Positions 1 through 13,490 of a stretch of DNA of 64,000 nucleotides are shown here, piece by piece (the first letter of the stretch is position 1; each line of letters opens with the position of its first letter). The notes under the pieces were generated by a model that was not told where the DNA came from, ran no database searches, and saw nothing but the letters and a program-made list of their open reading frames with translations. The position numbers and the translations under genes are program-made. Origin of the DNA: Vanilla planifolia (lineage: Eukaryota; Streptophyta; Magnoliopsida; Asparagales; Orchidaceae); assembly GCA_023846275.1 (NCBI GenBank), contig JAIUJO010000089.1, positions 759,001 to 823,000 on the forward strand, written 5' to 3'.

Positions 1-2281
1 TATCTACATAACAATAAAACTAACTATTTGAGGTTTCGACATATTTTATACAGTACAAATATTATTTTCATAGGATAGGCACTTGTACTTTTGAGAGTTA
101 CTATTCATGTGCATTGAAGATCATAACATCAAAAAGTTAAATAGATGTGGGTTGTGAACACATTCTATCTTAGCGCATGATTTCTTCAAAACATCTTCAA
201 CAACAAATTGATCAAAAAAGTATACAACAGAGTAAATGTTATCAAATTACTATACTATTATGATGCAACACTACTTCAAATCATAACATTATGTAAGAAA
301 CAAATTGCCATCTCCATAACATACTATCTTTGCATACTCATATTAGTTTGAGGTCATCAAAGAATTATGCAAAAATAGACCAACAGGATCTATGTCAATT
401 ATATTATCATCCATTTGTTCTTTGTTCTTACTAATATTGTTCATCTTGTTATGCATTTGTACTGTGCAAATTTACTTAATAAGAAAAAAAAAATTTACTT
501 AATAAGAAGAGTACATAAATACGACATTCAATTTTTAATGTAGACAATGCAAATCAACTCCTATACGAAATGGGAACAATTTGTATTAACATTAGACTAA
601 TATGATTGGCATCTTTCACAATAGTACAAAAATACCTTTTCAATGATATGGATATGCCCATTAAGCATATACAAAAATTGGCATGGGTGCAACAAGAATG
701 TTTTCTTTATATTATAATTGGACACATGATCCTTACCCAATTTCCTTGGTTGTAATAGATTATTGACTATTTTGCTAAGCAATATCGACAACTTGCCTTT
801 TACAATATCAACAATTTTGGCTATGAGGAGTGTTATAGTAAGACTTAAGATGGAACGTGGTGATGAAAGTATGATAAAAAAGGTAGAGATAAATTGAAAT
901 AAAAAATTAGATATAAAATCATTACCTAAAATGCCTAGGTTGCAACCTATAGTTCTACACTCATGTAGATATAGATAATATTATTTCTAAAAGTTGAATG
1001 CTAATATAAAATAATATTTCTTTTTATTCTATAATAGATCTTTAAATAGACCACAATACTATACATAAATGAAAAGAAAAACTAACTAAAATACTATTCT
1101 TAATGAAAACATTCAAAAATCGTACAATATGTTGATAAGGATGAAAATATCTTTGGGAACTTATGTGAACCACTAAAATTAATATTAAAATAAAAAAAAT
1201 TACAAACTAAATAAAATTAAATAAAGTTCAACAATTTAACTCAATCACAATTGTAAGATAAGTTGTCAAACTTCAATTTGGACCACTAAGAGAAACCTTA
1301 TATATCATGAGATGTTATGCTCTAAGTGAATCTTTATCAAGCTTAGTATTGATTTTATGATCTTGCAAAACATCTTAAGTCATCTTAAATAGTTGATGGA
1401 AAAAATATCATTAAAAAACTATTGAAAGGAACACATAGAACTTGTGAAAGAGAATTACCAACCTAACTGAAAAATGAGTTGAAACTATTGTAGGGATTTT
1501 CTTATAAGGAACTCTTAGACCAACCACAGCCTACATAGGTTACAAGAAATTTCACAATATTTGTATACCCCCATCTTGGCTAGATGAACTTCAATAATGA
1601 GGCTATCTATGTTGTAACCTATTATGTGTGTATTAAAATATCAAATTGAGATGAAAAGTATGCTCTTTATTTCTGAATTTGTCTAATTACGTCACAAATT
1701 CCTCATAGTATGGGTGTCGACAAAGGGATTGACTCCTACATTGCCACAATAGCTGACTAGTACTACTAAAATTACCCAAAATGGAAAACTTTTGATAAGA
1801 ATCTATTTTTTATGACTTTTTACTCAATTCAAGTTTACCAATATTTACCATGAAGGGAGTACTACTATGGATCAGATGGCATACTTTATGTTAAGTAATG
1901 TTTTTTGTCAGACTAGGGCATGTCCCTTCATAAATATTTTCCTTTGCTTTTATTATATGACTATTTGTATGAACATCCGTGACATGATATCAGTATATGC
2001 TTTTCCAACATTTTTTCAAAAAATAAATGCTAAAAGGATGAGCACTTAGTCTACCCTTATAGTGCATTCATCATGCCAAAAAAAGTAAAGATACAAAACC
2101 TAAAGGAGAAGAATATATACACACATCTACAGCCACAAGGATTAAGCAAACAAAAAAAGCAAGTCATAGGCACATATGAATGTTGCATTTCACACAAGGT
2201 ACATTTGTGGATCCATATCAGAATGACTTTTTCACACCAATAATCTTTGCATATTGGCATAGTGAGGGTCCAAACCTATGA
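1..2281. other. AT-rich intergenic DNA, no gene supported
   Basis: I see no exon-like stretch, RNA gene or clear repeat here. The open frames are short and low in complexity. If the primer-binding site at 2286-2298 is real, the part just below it (about 2050-2285, minus strand) would be the leader of a retrotransposon reading toward lower coordinates. I could not recognise gag or pol domains in it. Confidence 0.5.
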
Positions 2282-2285
2282 CATT

Positions 2286-2298
2286 GGCTCTGATACCA
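2286..2298 (-). other. Candidate retrotransposon primer-binding site (initiator Met tRNA type)
   Basis: The minus strand reads TGGTATCAGAGCC, which matches the usual primer-binding site complementary to the 3' end of plant initiator methionine tRNA. It implies an LTR on its high-coordinate side and an internal region running toward lower coordinates. No intact LTR boundary ending in CA could be fixed next to it, so the element is decayed or the match is isolated. Confidence 0.5.
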
Positions 2299-2759
2299 CT
2301 GGCATCTTAGAATTTTAGGAATTAGGCATATAAGGCTTAGATTAACAATATTCTTATATTATTCTTCTTAATTTCCTCTATCATATTCATCAACCTAAAC
2401 ATTTTCTCTTGCATACCAAATGTTTCATCCCTTAAATAGTAATTTTTAGCCATGGAGTGATCCCTTTTTGATGTCCCACACTTTGGAATGATTATACGCT
2501 TTTAGAAATGCTGATCATGGCTAGCATTTAGGGTTGAAAAATTCACTTCTTCATAATCCATCATGCATAAGATTTTGTTTCACTATAGTCTTCTATTATA
2601 TCAAAATTATGCTAGAAATAATAAATCATCTTGCCATTATATGGATTCCTTAGTCATAGATCATCTACAAGTCTGGTTCAAGAGAAATAAAAAATTATGG
2701 GTCAAAATTAAAAATCAACAAGACAACGAAATAATGGAAATTTTTGTCTTACAAAGACC

Positions 2760-3250
2760 ATCCATTTTAAAGGATAGGCTTTCGAATGTTTAAAAAATCA
2801 TGAACAATAGACGAAAATAAAAAAGGAATTAAAATTCAAAATTTGTGGTCAAAATATATTTTTTTATAGATTTCTAAGAAACAATCATTTCATTTTTGAA
2901 AAACTATTTTCTAATAACCTATTTGCCAAAGTTATGGTTAAAAGAATTTCAAAACAACTTTTTAAAGAGCTATTATTTTAGTCCAAAAGTTATGTTGTCA
3001 ATGCTATTGTTAGATAATTTTGTACAAAGCTACATTTTTTTTTAAAGTTAACCAGGTTAGGTATGGCTCTTATTGTTTTGATCAAGGTTGACAAGTGATG
3101 GATTTAGTCATTGTGTTCTAGGTCATGTGTTGTACATTGGGTCAATGAATCTATAAGATATCAGCAATGTCCAAAGTCATATCAAGATAGTCATGTCATA
3201 AATTAATTTTTGTGCGCTAGTGAAATGTTGATGGTGCCATGGGTTAGATC
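2760..3250. repeat. Left copy of a diverged direct repeat, LTR-like
   Basis: This stretch aligns by eye, in the same orientation, with 7955-8456. Shared blocks include the A-rich part ending GAATTAAAATTC / GAAATTAAAAATG, the ATTTTCTAAT.ACC / ATTTTCTAAAAGG block, GGGTCAATG, and the ends GGTTAGATCTG / GGATCAGATCTG. Two similar blocks about 5.2 kb apart fit the LTRs of an old element, but they are so diverged that the pairing is tentative. Confidence 0.35.
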
Positions 3251-6200
3251 TGTGTCAATGCATCACAAAGTGTGTTGTTGGGTAAGCTTGGTGTTAATTG
3301 TTTAGTTTTGTTCACAAGACCAAAGATCTTTACTACTGGTGGCTCAATCTAATAGGTTGTTACATCTTAATGGATCTAGGTGCAATTGTGGGATATTCAA
3401 ACTGATGCATAGGTCTAAGCCTAAATGTCCCATTCACTATTCTATTTTGATCAAGTATAGTACAAGTTAGCATCAAATCTAATCGAGTGAAGTCTACGAT
3501 GAGCAATAGAGCCAATAAGGAATGATAGCATCAATAGAATTGGGCTCAAAGGACCTTTGTTTTCTCGTTTATTCATTCATGATGTAAAGTTAGAGCATAA
3601 ATAAAATTTTAAGCTCTGTTTTAACTCAACACATGAAGAAAAGATAGCTTGATCGTTTTCAATTGTCGACACATGTCTAACTGGTCCTTGAGCAATAAAA
3701 ATCTTAATAGGTGTCCTCTCTAATTCCCTTGAAGCAGAAGTGTTTCCTTTCTAATGAGTTACTATAGTAGATTAGTCCTCATAAATGTCTAATGTGTCAG
3801 GGTTTAGTCTTTATGACTTCCATTATGATTGAAGTATACTTATTTCCTTCTTAACCTTTCCAATGAAAAAGATCCCTTTGATAACACTAACTTTTGGTTT
3901 GTGTAGCATTCACATCCATTACTGCTTCAATTATCTCACTCAAGTTACCATGATAGGTGAGTAAGCACTTAGCTCCATGATGTATTCATTTTGTCCAACC
4001 TTTGAGATTTGGAATCGACAAACTACTCTTGAATGGAACTTCAACAAAGTTTATAGAGGAAACCATTCAGACTTGATTCTAATCATAACGAATTCTCCTT
4101 CTAAGTGATTTTTAAGCTTGTGGTGTGCATTAGCCAATCTATTGTACTGTTCATTACTATGATTTATTATTTCCTTAGTATGCTCTTGAACCTACCTTAT
4201 ATGCAAACATTTATATTTGTGCCTCAATTGATAATAGGATTAGTTCAAATATATTAAAAGTTCATATTCATTATTGGTTTCAAACACGCTCATTCTTATG
4301 AAAATATTCATAGAACTATTTATGTTATCTCAACTTGTGGTAAGAGATTATCAAAATTATTTATGTTTTCCGTTAGCAAACACCATAATTGATTTCCTAG
4401 GCTTTGAATTATGAACTCAATTTGATCATAAGCTAGGGATGATAGGAAAATAAGAATTTTAGCCTTATTATGGTTTTGGCAATTTGTTAAACATAGACAC
4501 TTTGTTAGGCATAGTGTTGAGGTTGGTGCATAAATTCTAGAGTCATAACTTCATTGACTTTCACAAAATTTTTTCTCTGTCGTACGGGTGCACTGAACAT
4601 TTCTCTTCCTAAAATGACTAGTTATTAGGGTATTGATGATAGTAAAACTACCACTGAATTACCTTCGCAAAGTTGTTAAGCAATAAAAACTCTTAATATT
4701 AAGGATTTCCTAAGATGTTGGTTAATCATTTATGCATTAATTTTGTCAAAGTAAAATGATACATCATCTTTTAAGGTGTGAAGCCAAAAAAGTTAAGATG
4801 ATGGGAAAGAAATGTGCATTTTTTTGTTGGGTAGGGGTGTTCTTCATAAGCATGAAACAAATCTTTCTAATATGTTTTGATTTATGTTTAATGGTATAAC
4901 TAAAGTTCAAGATGTCTTTAAAATAAACTATCACGAACTTTCTTAGTTAGAGTATTCGAGTCATTATTCTTATAAATGTGCTTGGTGTGTTGAATATAGT
5001 GAAGTGAATGCCCAACCACTTGTATAATCATCTAATATTTTAAAAGTCGTTTTTGAATCATTCCTTAACTAGATTCTATCTTTGTGCTTTCTCACTTTTA
5101 AATTTTTTTTTTATAAAATAATTACTTTTTTTAGTTTGGTCTGAAAGTTCATCGAATAAAGGGATAAGAAACTATACTTCACAACATTTTACTAATTTCC
5201 TTATTATTGAAACAAATTCTTCATGAACCATTCCTTTTTAGGTGTTTAGGGGTAGGAACGACTCATGGTTTTCGAATTTCTCAAATGAACCACTTGTCTA
5301 ATATGACTTGCACGTGTCAGCTAAGTTATTAATGTTTAGAAGGATACTTTCTATAACGTGACAAATTTAGTAAACTAGTTCTTAGTATGAGGCCTAAAAC
5401 ATACTAGATGTTATGAAGAGGTGGTAAACATCGAGATTCATTTGTAAAAAATTTAGAAAGCTAAATGAAATGGATTCTACAATGAGAGGTATTGCTATAT
5501 AAGATACTGTTATGGCATAAATGAAAGTTTAATAAATAAATTCTTTATCTACTCAATGATTTTTATATTTGGGATTTTGGGTGGTTTTTGATAGGTTTGA
5601 CAAGGTCTTTAGCTATTGATAGGCGTATGTTAAATTTTTTGTCATGATGTGTAAATGTGTAGGTGCTGGTTTTGCTGGCAATAATGGCTTCATGGTCATA
5701 TAACCAAAGTAAATATAAAATGATACTTCATATTAACATAGGTACAACATCACGTAAAATATATTTGAAATTATTGGCCAAATTTAACTGGTATAATTTA
5801 TTTTTCCTTGTCACACATGCATTTTTTATTAATAAAAATAGTGTGTGGGTTTAGGTGATGAATGATCCATTTTATGTCGTATGTTATACCTTTTGTAGAA
5901 ATGGCATTGATGCTACTCCCACTTTTTATGATATATTTACAAACCTTTTCTCTAAGCTTTATAAAAATTTGACAAATGGTGCTATGTCTTCGATCTTCAC
6001 TTCTTTTTGGATAGATGAAGGTGCTTCTCATGACTATAATAGTTTAGTGTCATCGATTTTGTTCTCTCATTCCTCAATGGAGTATTCTTTGATCTCTTAT
6101 TTTTTCATTGGTGTTTCATTCCACATAATTGTCTTCCTCGATATAGCTTGTCATTTTTGGTGTTGGTCTATGACTTCACTTTTAAGAGATAGAACAAGTT

Positions 6201-7954
6201 ACTTCGGTGTTTGGTTAATAGGCTGATTAGGTTTCATTGTAAGATTAAGGATAAGGAGGGCTTGGAGTGGTTGTTTTGGTACACTGCTTGTGTAATGCCT
6301 AGTGTTGGTCGACTTGAAGTTTAATATGATTGATGCTTTAACACTTTTGACTTTATAGATGTTTCCTGGTTTCATAGTTAACGGAATTCACATAGGCCCC
6401 TTCTAAGGTTTCAATGGTTTTCATGAAAAGTTTCCTCTAAATATTTCTTCAAGCCCAACTAAAGATCATGAAGGGGCACCAAAAGGTCTACATTAATATG
6501 ACAATACAAATGTACTCATCAAAATGAGTAATGCACTCATTAACATACTTTTCTTCTTTTGTTAGGCATGTCATTGGTCAAATAAGTGATTCTTTAAGAG
6601 AGGAATGTATTTTTTAATCAGTGGTCATCCCTTTTGTTAACAGTAAGTTTCTAAGATTTTCATAGATAGTTAAGTTTGATTTCACAGTTTGATTTGTGCA
6701 AACAATACCTAAGTTTTTTATTAAGTTTAAACCATTAGAAACAATTGCCCAAGGAAATGTTCAACTCTATGTATGTTTTATAGTTTATGATACCTTCAAA
6801 AATGGGAATGTCACATTTTATAGACTTCATGTGTTTATTACGATCATTAAAGTAGATTATAAGATACCTTTGATTATAGTGGAGGACAATATTAGGTTTG
6901 AAAATGTGTGCTTATTTTTAGCTTATTTTAGTTCGATTATACAAAGACCATATTTCTCTAGCTTGTCCTCCAAAGTTTGTACCATAGTTGTTCAATCTTA
7001 GAGGGTCACTTGTGCTTAGTTGATGTGTGATTGCTCTATGTGGTAGGTTCTACAAGATATCATGTGTGCAAATTATGCCCATTAGGAAAAAGAAAAGAAA
7101 ACTCCCTTGTTTTAGCTTTATCACTTTTTTTCAAGATTAGGTGCTAAACAAGGAAAATTAAAAAGAAAGTTTAGTTTGGCATTGCTTTGCTATTTGCATT
7201 GCAAACACAAGTATAACTGAGCTCTTGGGCAAGTGGTACCGACTATTATAAGCATTTAAAGATTAGCCTACGTAGATTAAGAATAAAGGAAATAAGACGA
7301 TAAGCATGAGAAAGCTAGAAAGGCAACACATATAAGAAAGCTATCCAAGGAAACTTTAGTCAAGTAGGAACCAAGAACAACATAGGGTTCATTACTTATG
7401 CTAAGCCTATTACTAATTCAATGGCACAAGGAGATCGTATTTGGAAAGTCGTTTAACAAAACAAATCTTTCTATATGGACATAATAATATAAATGGCACA
7501 GTGGTGCTGATTAAAAGCCTTGAGAAACATCAATAAGCAATATAGAAAAGTTTGAGTAATGAATTAACTTTCACCAAAAGCCGATTCAAACAAAACAAAA
7601 TGTTAGATTGATAATAGCAAAGATGGTGACAACAACTAGTAGTAGAAATCTTGAAAAACATTAAGCCAAAGTGAAAAAGGAAAAATGAAGTGCAAGGAAA
7701 TGACATAATAAAAGTGAATAAACGATGGAAAACAAACATCAAAGTGAAAGGAACCATAATGCAACATCCATAAGAAGGGAAAGTAGTTGTGTTATATGTA
7801 AACTTGTACACTGTCTCATTGCTTAAGCTTCAGATGCTTCCTCCTAATATTGAAGCCAAGATGATTAAGCACATTGGAGTTTGCATTTAACTAATCCTAA
7901 ACTTCAATAAGGCATAATTGAAGAAGTGGAATTTTGCACATTTATGGAACATCT
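3251..7954. other. Decayed intergenic DNA between the two direct repeats
   Basis: If the flanking repeats are LTRs this would be the internal region, but I could not recognise a protease, reverse transcriptase, integrase or gag motif on either strand. The longest frame (5855-6226 +, 123 codons) is rich in Phe, Ser and Ile, resembles no family I know and is probably chance. The rest is AT-rich with frequent stops. Confidence 0.35.
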
Positions 7955-8456
7955 CTTCGAAAAGGTATGCCTCGCATTTTATAAAAAGCTATGTAGAGAA
8001 AAAAAAAGAAATTAAAAATGTAATATTGATGCAATTAGCTCTTATGAAATTAATTAGAAAATCTACCTTTTTAGTTTCAAGAAATCTATTTTCTAAAAGG
8101 TAGTTACCAAAGCATTGGTCAAAGTTATTAGAAAAAAACTTTCTAAAAAGTTATTGCTTTGCCCAAATTTCTAAGTTCCAAATAGTCGTGAAACTATCTT
8201 CGTAAAATGTTGCATTTTCACTTCCAGGTTCACTTGCATCATCAAAATCAATTTGTGTTAGGGTTTTGTGGTTATAAATTAGTGAATTGGCACATCATCA
8301 AATGTGTTGTAGGTAAATTCAATTACGACTATTAGTGATCTAGTCATCAGATCGTTGTAGTCTCTATGACATCATGGTCAAATTTGAGTTGATGTGTCAT
8401 GGACTAAGTTAGCGGGTCAATGTGACATCAATGTTGTCATGGATCAGATCTGATTC
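7955..8456. repeat. Right copy of the diverged direct repeat
   Basis: Partner of 2760-3250 in the same orientation. Matching blocks occur in the same order. Divergence is high and no target-site duplication was found at the outer ends. Confidence 0.35.
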
Positions 8457-11400
8457 TATTCATTGAAAAGTATGATGATTAGTAAGCATATCATTAGTAG
8501 ATCTAGTTTCATTTCGGGGTCTTACAAATTTTGCTACTTTTAAGTTAGTCCTCGTGGTTAAAGACAAAGTTGCATATAATGGTATGTTTGTAAGTCTTAT
8601 GAACTCATAATCTAGGTTAGGCTTTAAAGACCAGTTCATTGATCTACTCAAAAAAAACATGGTCTATGTATGCTATTAAATCTAATATAGCCAGTGGTGG
8701 ATAACAAACAAAGGCATCAACAAAAGTGGGGAAATGTTTTTATTTTTTTCACCAATTTCGCATGAAAGTTTAGCCTATAATATAATTTTAGGCAATATCT
8801 TAACTCTACATATAAATAATATATAATTGATTCCCCATAGTGTCAATAGATGATTGATTGGTTTCTAACCAAAACAAATGATAACTAATTACCATTCTAA
8901 GAATCTTGCCAAGGCTATTTGCTTTGATTGTCCCTAAAAACCTATTGGACTTTGAAAAATTGTGGTGCTATACAATAAAGAGCTTACTTTACATGTTTAA
9001 AAGTTAGTAGATTATTTATGATAATAGCTAATTGTCCTAAACAATACAACTTGTAGTAGCAATAGTTATCACATTCTTGGTAAGAGAAAACAAGAAAAGA
9101 ATATTGGTATTAAATGTTATTTTCAAGAGGTAAACACACATCCTCTCCTTGAGTATTTTTTGCTAGTAGGAACGTAATCTAAGTTGGTTTCTTACAATGT
9201 TAAAGCCAAAGTTTCTTGAGACTGTGCTTTAGACTCAACCTTCACAAAAATGGCCACTTTTGTAACTAAAACCAAATCAGCCTATAATTCTTAAAAAAAT
9301 CCCTTTGTGTTGAAAGCACAATTCATAAGATTCTGCAAAATGTGGGTCATGTGTAGAACATATGAAAAATAAAATAAAACATTCCCATAAAATTTGTTGA
9401 TGCCTGAGGTCGACAAGGAAATTATGTACACTAGTGTGTTTATTTCTTCAAAAAAACTTCCAATAAGTAAAAGTAAGCTTTTGATGTTGGAAAGGGTTTT
9501 AAAATAGCTTAATGTCAGAAAGTTAATTTAATAAAGGAATAGTAGTATTTGATTGCACTAAGGAATGCTATGTAGCATGAATTCTAATATTTTTTATTCA
9601 ACTCTTCTTATCAAAACTTTAGAAAAGCTTTTCTTTCTTAGAATTAATTTAATCCCTTTTAATTGTGAATTTAACATTAAACTTTCATAGATATGCTTAG
9701 AACTAACTTAATAACATCTACAAGCTATACAAATTTATTGTTTACCAAAATGGTCATATTCACTAGTGATTAATAATTTCTTGTGAGCTAGATATACTTT
9801 ATGTTAGGAATAGTTTCTATATGCATTATCATGTTTATGTGCATTTATCATGACTTTCCACACTTATATAAGAAGTTGCTATCAATTGTTTTGTGGCATA
9901 AGTTTGTAGAATTATTTGAACAAATATTTCTCTATTCTAGATAAGGTTCATAGGCATAGGTTGGTTGCACTCTAGAATTATGCTTGCTTAATAAATATTC
10001 AAAGGACCTTAGATCTTTGTGTGCATATTTGTGTTTGATAAAGTTCCTTTAGTACATGCATCCTGCCATTGCATTAGTTGGATTTTTAAAACATTTTAAA
10101 ACAATTTTATCAGTGAAATCTGAAAACATTGAAATGATGTCTTTTGACATATTTTTAAAAACATGATGCATGTAAATTGAATCTTATAAGACTAATTTTG
10201 GAAAATATCTCTACAAAGTTCTCCAAAATTTGTTCCTGATTTTGACATGTAGAATCACCTTTATTTCTTTCAATCCTCCATGGTTCTTTTTAACTTCAAT
10301 TTGCATTTCTTTTACAAATTGAAAGTTTGTCTTAGTATCATGAATGATCATGATCTATTGTTGAATAATCATTTTGAACAAACTTATTGCTTCAATTATA
10401 ATTTGAGTTTCAATTGAACTTCATTTTAAGCTTGTTGAATTAATCTCTAATTCACTAAATTATTGTTTATAGGTGACATAGCTATAACGTAGTATAACCA
10501 ACTAGTCAAACTTGTCAGTGGCTTACTTTATTAATATTTTTATCAACTGAACTTAAACATGCATCAGGAGGCTTAGGTGGCCAATAACATTGGCACTATG
10601 TGATCCGTTTGAAACAATATTTAATATTAAAATAATAAAACAATTATTATAATAAGTGATGTATAAGGGTAAAATGTTCACAAATACTTTAATGCTTGCA
10701 TCAATTATTTATTTAGTATATCATTGTCATTTTTCTTTTAGTATTAAGATTGTTTCTATAAGAAATTTAGTAGAATTTGGGTAGTGAAAACACAAAAGTT
10801 TAATTTTGACATTTATTATCATCATTGTCATTGTGGAGCTCTAGTTTGCATATAGACTAAAATAATGGAAGGCAAATTCTACACTTCCTTTCCTTACTTT
10901 TTTTCTTCTTTCATTATTCTTCTTATTTATGGAACTAGAGCTAAATTAGATTCCAACCATAAGATTAATATCATGTATACCTTCATTATCAATTTTTTCC
11001 TTATCAAAGAATAATTTGTGCTACTCAAATGAACATGATGATCCACAACCAATACTTGTTGCATTTACACACTTTATTACACTTTCCTCATTTTTAGAAT
11101 ATTTTCCCAACCCCCATTATGGCTCTTAATCATTGCATTTTTATTACATACATAAAATCAACACATTGCTATAAGCTTTCATGAAATATTTCTTGAATAA
11201 TAGTACTTTAGCCACCACACCCATGGCCTCACTATCTTGTTTATGTGGCACAACCTTATTATGCATCATATTGACCAAGTAGCTCACAAGAGAGTAATAG
11301 TTGCAAGTGACGTGTCTCTTTTACCACAAACTAATGACTAACTTAGATAAGTAATTACATCTAACTACTTCAAAATAAATTTAAATTAAACATGGCTTAC

Positions 11401-12830
11401 AAAAGGTCAAATCCTCTTTCTAAATTATTTCCAACCTAGTTTGAACACAAGATTTCAAGAAATTAATCGATAAAATTTTACCATATTTTGAGGAAATTCT
11501 TATGCCATGAGTGGCCTGTGCTTTTTTGCAATAGGCATATTTTGCGAAGATTAGATTTATATTCATGTTTTTCAAATTAGATTACAAAATTCTTGTCCAA
11601 TTTAGTGTTATCTTATGAAAACTTATCAATCTTGAAAGATGCAATCCCTTCCATTCAATTTACTAGAAATGAGCACTATAATTATGTCTTAGTTACATGC
11701 ATTTCTATTATACTCAAGCCATAAAATGGTTTAGGTTACACATATATTATATTACTTAATCCAAAATTAGAATCCATTTGACTATTATGTGCAATCTTTT
11801 ACTATGTTTAACATTAAAAGTTTTTTGGTAGCTACAAGTTTTATTAATGAGAATATTACTGTTTAATAAGAATTACTTTTGTTGCTTACATCTAAAAATA
11901 TTAATCCTATTCCACTTCTTATAATCATTTAAATGATCTTTGATAAATCCATTAATGTTTATGTCACTCAAACATTCTATATTTCTATCAACTAGAAAAA
12001 TTTCGTATATAACATTTCAATGTGATCGATTTATATGGCTACATTTATATTATACTTGGAAGACGTTAGTTGTGTAAAGTTGGTGTTTGGCATTTTGATA
12101 AAGTAATTTTTGTGAATTCAAAAATCAATCTTATTTTTCAAAACCTCATGTTTAAATTTCATTAATGATAAGCACAAAAGTGAAGTTTGGACTATCTTTA
12201 ACACAACTACAAATTTGAAGAACTTCAAAAATTTAATCCACTTATGACCAATCTAAATAAAACCTATCAATGTCCCAGCAATGTCTTCTTAATTTTACTC
12301 AATATAGTAATTAATCTTTTATGCATTACCTTTTGGAAACATTTTACTAGAGTTTATTTATCTTAGGCTTATTCTAAATAAGGCATCAAAAGAAAAACAA
12401 GTTGAATTTTAGTTACTTCTGAAAAAAAATTTTGCCCCTTATTTAAGATATAAAACTAAGCATAAAAGTTTATTTGCTTATGCATATTAATTGTTTTGGA
12501 TAAAATGATTAGTCACACTTTTAAAATAAATGTTGATCTTAATGAATACTTTAACAATATAAATATATAAAGCATGTAACCTCTTTGCTTGTTTAATTGA
12601 TATAAGAAAAGTTATGTTATGAGGTTTAATAATGATCACATATGGATTTTTCTTAGATGGTTGCAACTGTACATTTATTATTTTACGATAGTTTATGAAC
12701 AAGGTAAGCTTTTGATACATGAGGTTATCATTTTGATAGATAGATTGGCCTTGCTTTCTTTTCTTTTACTCTTTGTCCAATTCAATGTTGTTGTGGCATG
12801 AAGGCATGATCTAAATCTAGCCGATGGATT
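8457..12830. other. AT-rich intergenic DNA, nothing recognised
   Basis: No exon, RNA gene, tandem repeat or transposon domain could be supported in this stretch. Short frames such as 12487-12720 (-) and 12619-12801 (+) overlap each other on opposite strands and have AT-driven composition. Confidence 0.45.
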
Positions 12831-12839
12831 CCCATTGTT

Positions 12840-13490
12840 CCGTTTTCTTCCAAGCTATTTGTTCTATTTTTTTAATTTGTAATAAAATATTTTTTGCAGT
12901 TTTATATATTACATAATTTTTTATCCTAAATAATATTAAATTATTATTAATAACCTCTATATTTTTTTATTCTATTTTTGTTTGTAATTTTTATTTTTTA
13001 TTTTTTTCAACATATGTGTGATGTTTTATGACAAGTTGTAGACTATATTTTGATTACTTTTAGAAATTTTTAGCATCTACTATTTTCATTTTTTGGTTCC
13101 TAAAAACTATTTGCTCGACATTTTTATTGGTAAAACATGTTTTTTGTAACATTTTATTGATATTGTGCTATGAATATATTTGTAAGATTATCTTTTTTTT
13201 GTTCTTATTTATTTTATCTCCTTCAATTTTTTCCTTTTTCAAATTTTCTTTTTCCTTATTTTTGTGATGATTGTCAATTTATTGCTTATATGTTTCATAA
13301 TTTGAATAATACATATGTTTAATAACCCAAATAATTTTCTAGCTTTTCTATTTAAATTTTAGTAGTAAATTTGATTTTCCAAGTATGATTAATTTTTTTT
13401 ATCATTTGGTTTAAATTTGATTATTTTATATTTTTTTGTTCAACAGTATTGTTTTTCATTGCTTGACAAATCCCATTACATTATGATAAT
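12840..13490. other. T-rich block
   Basis: The plus strand is dominated by T runs for about 650 bases (for example around 12860-13020 and 13180-13260). It then changes abruptly, near 13490, to an A-rich plus strand. No coding potential is visible. Confidence 0.6.

Noticed and set aside
5855-6226. A 123-codon open frame (+)
   Set aside because: No family resemblance, no splice or promoter support, and the antisense strand is also partly open. Most likely chance.
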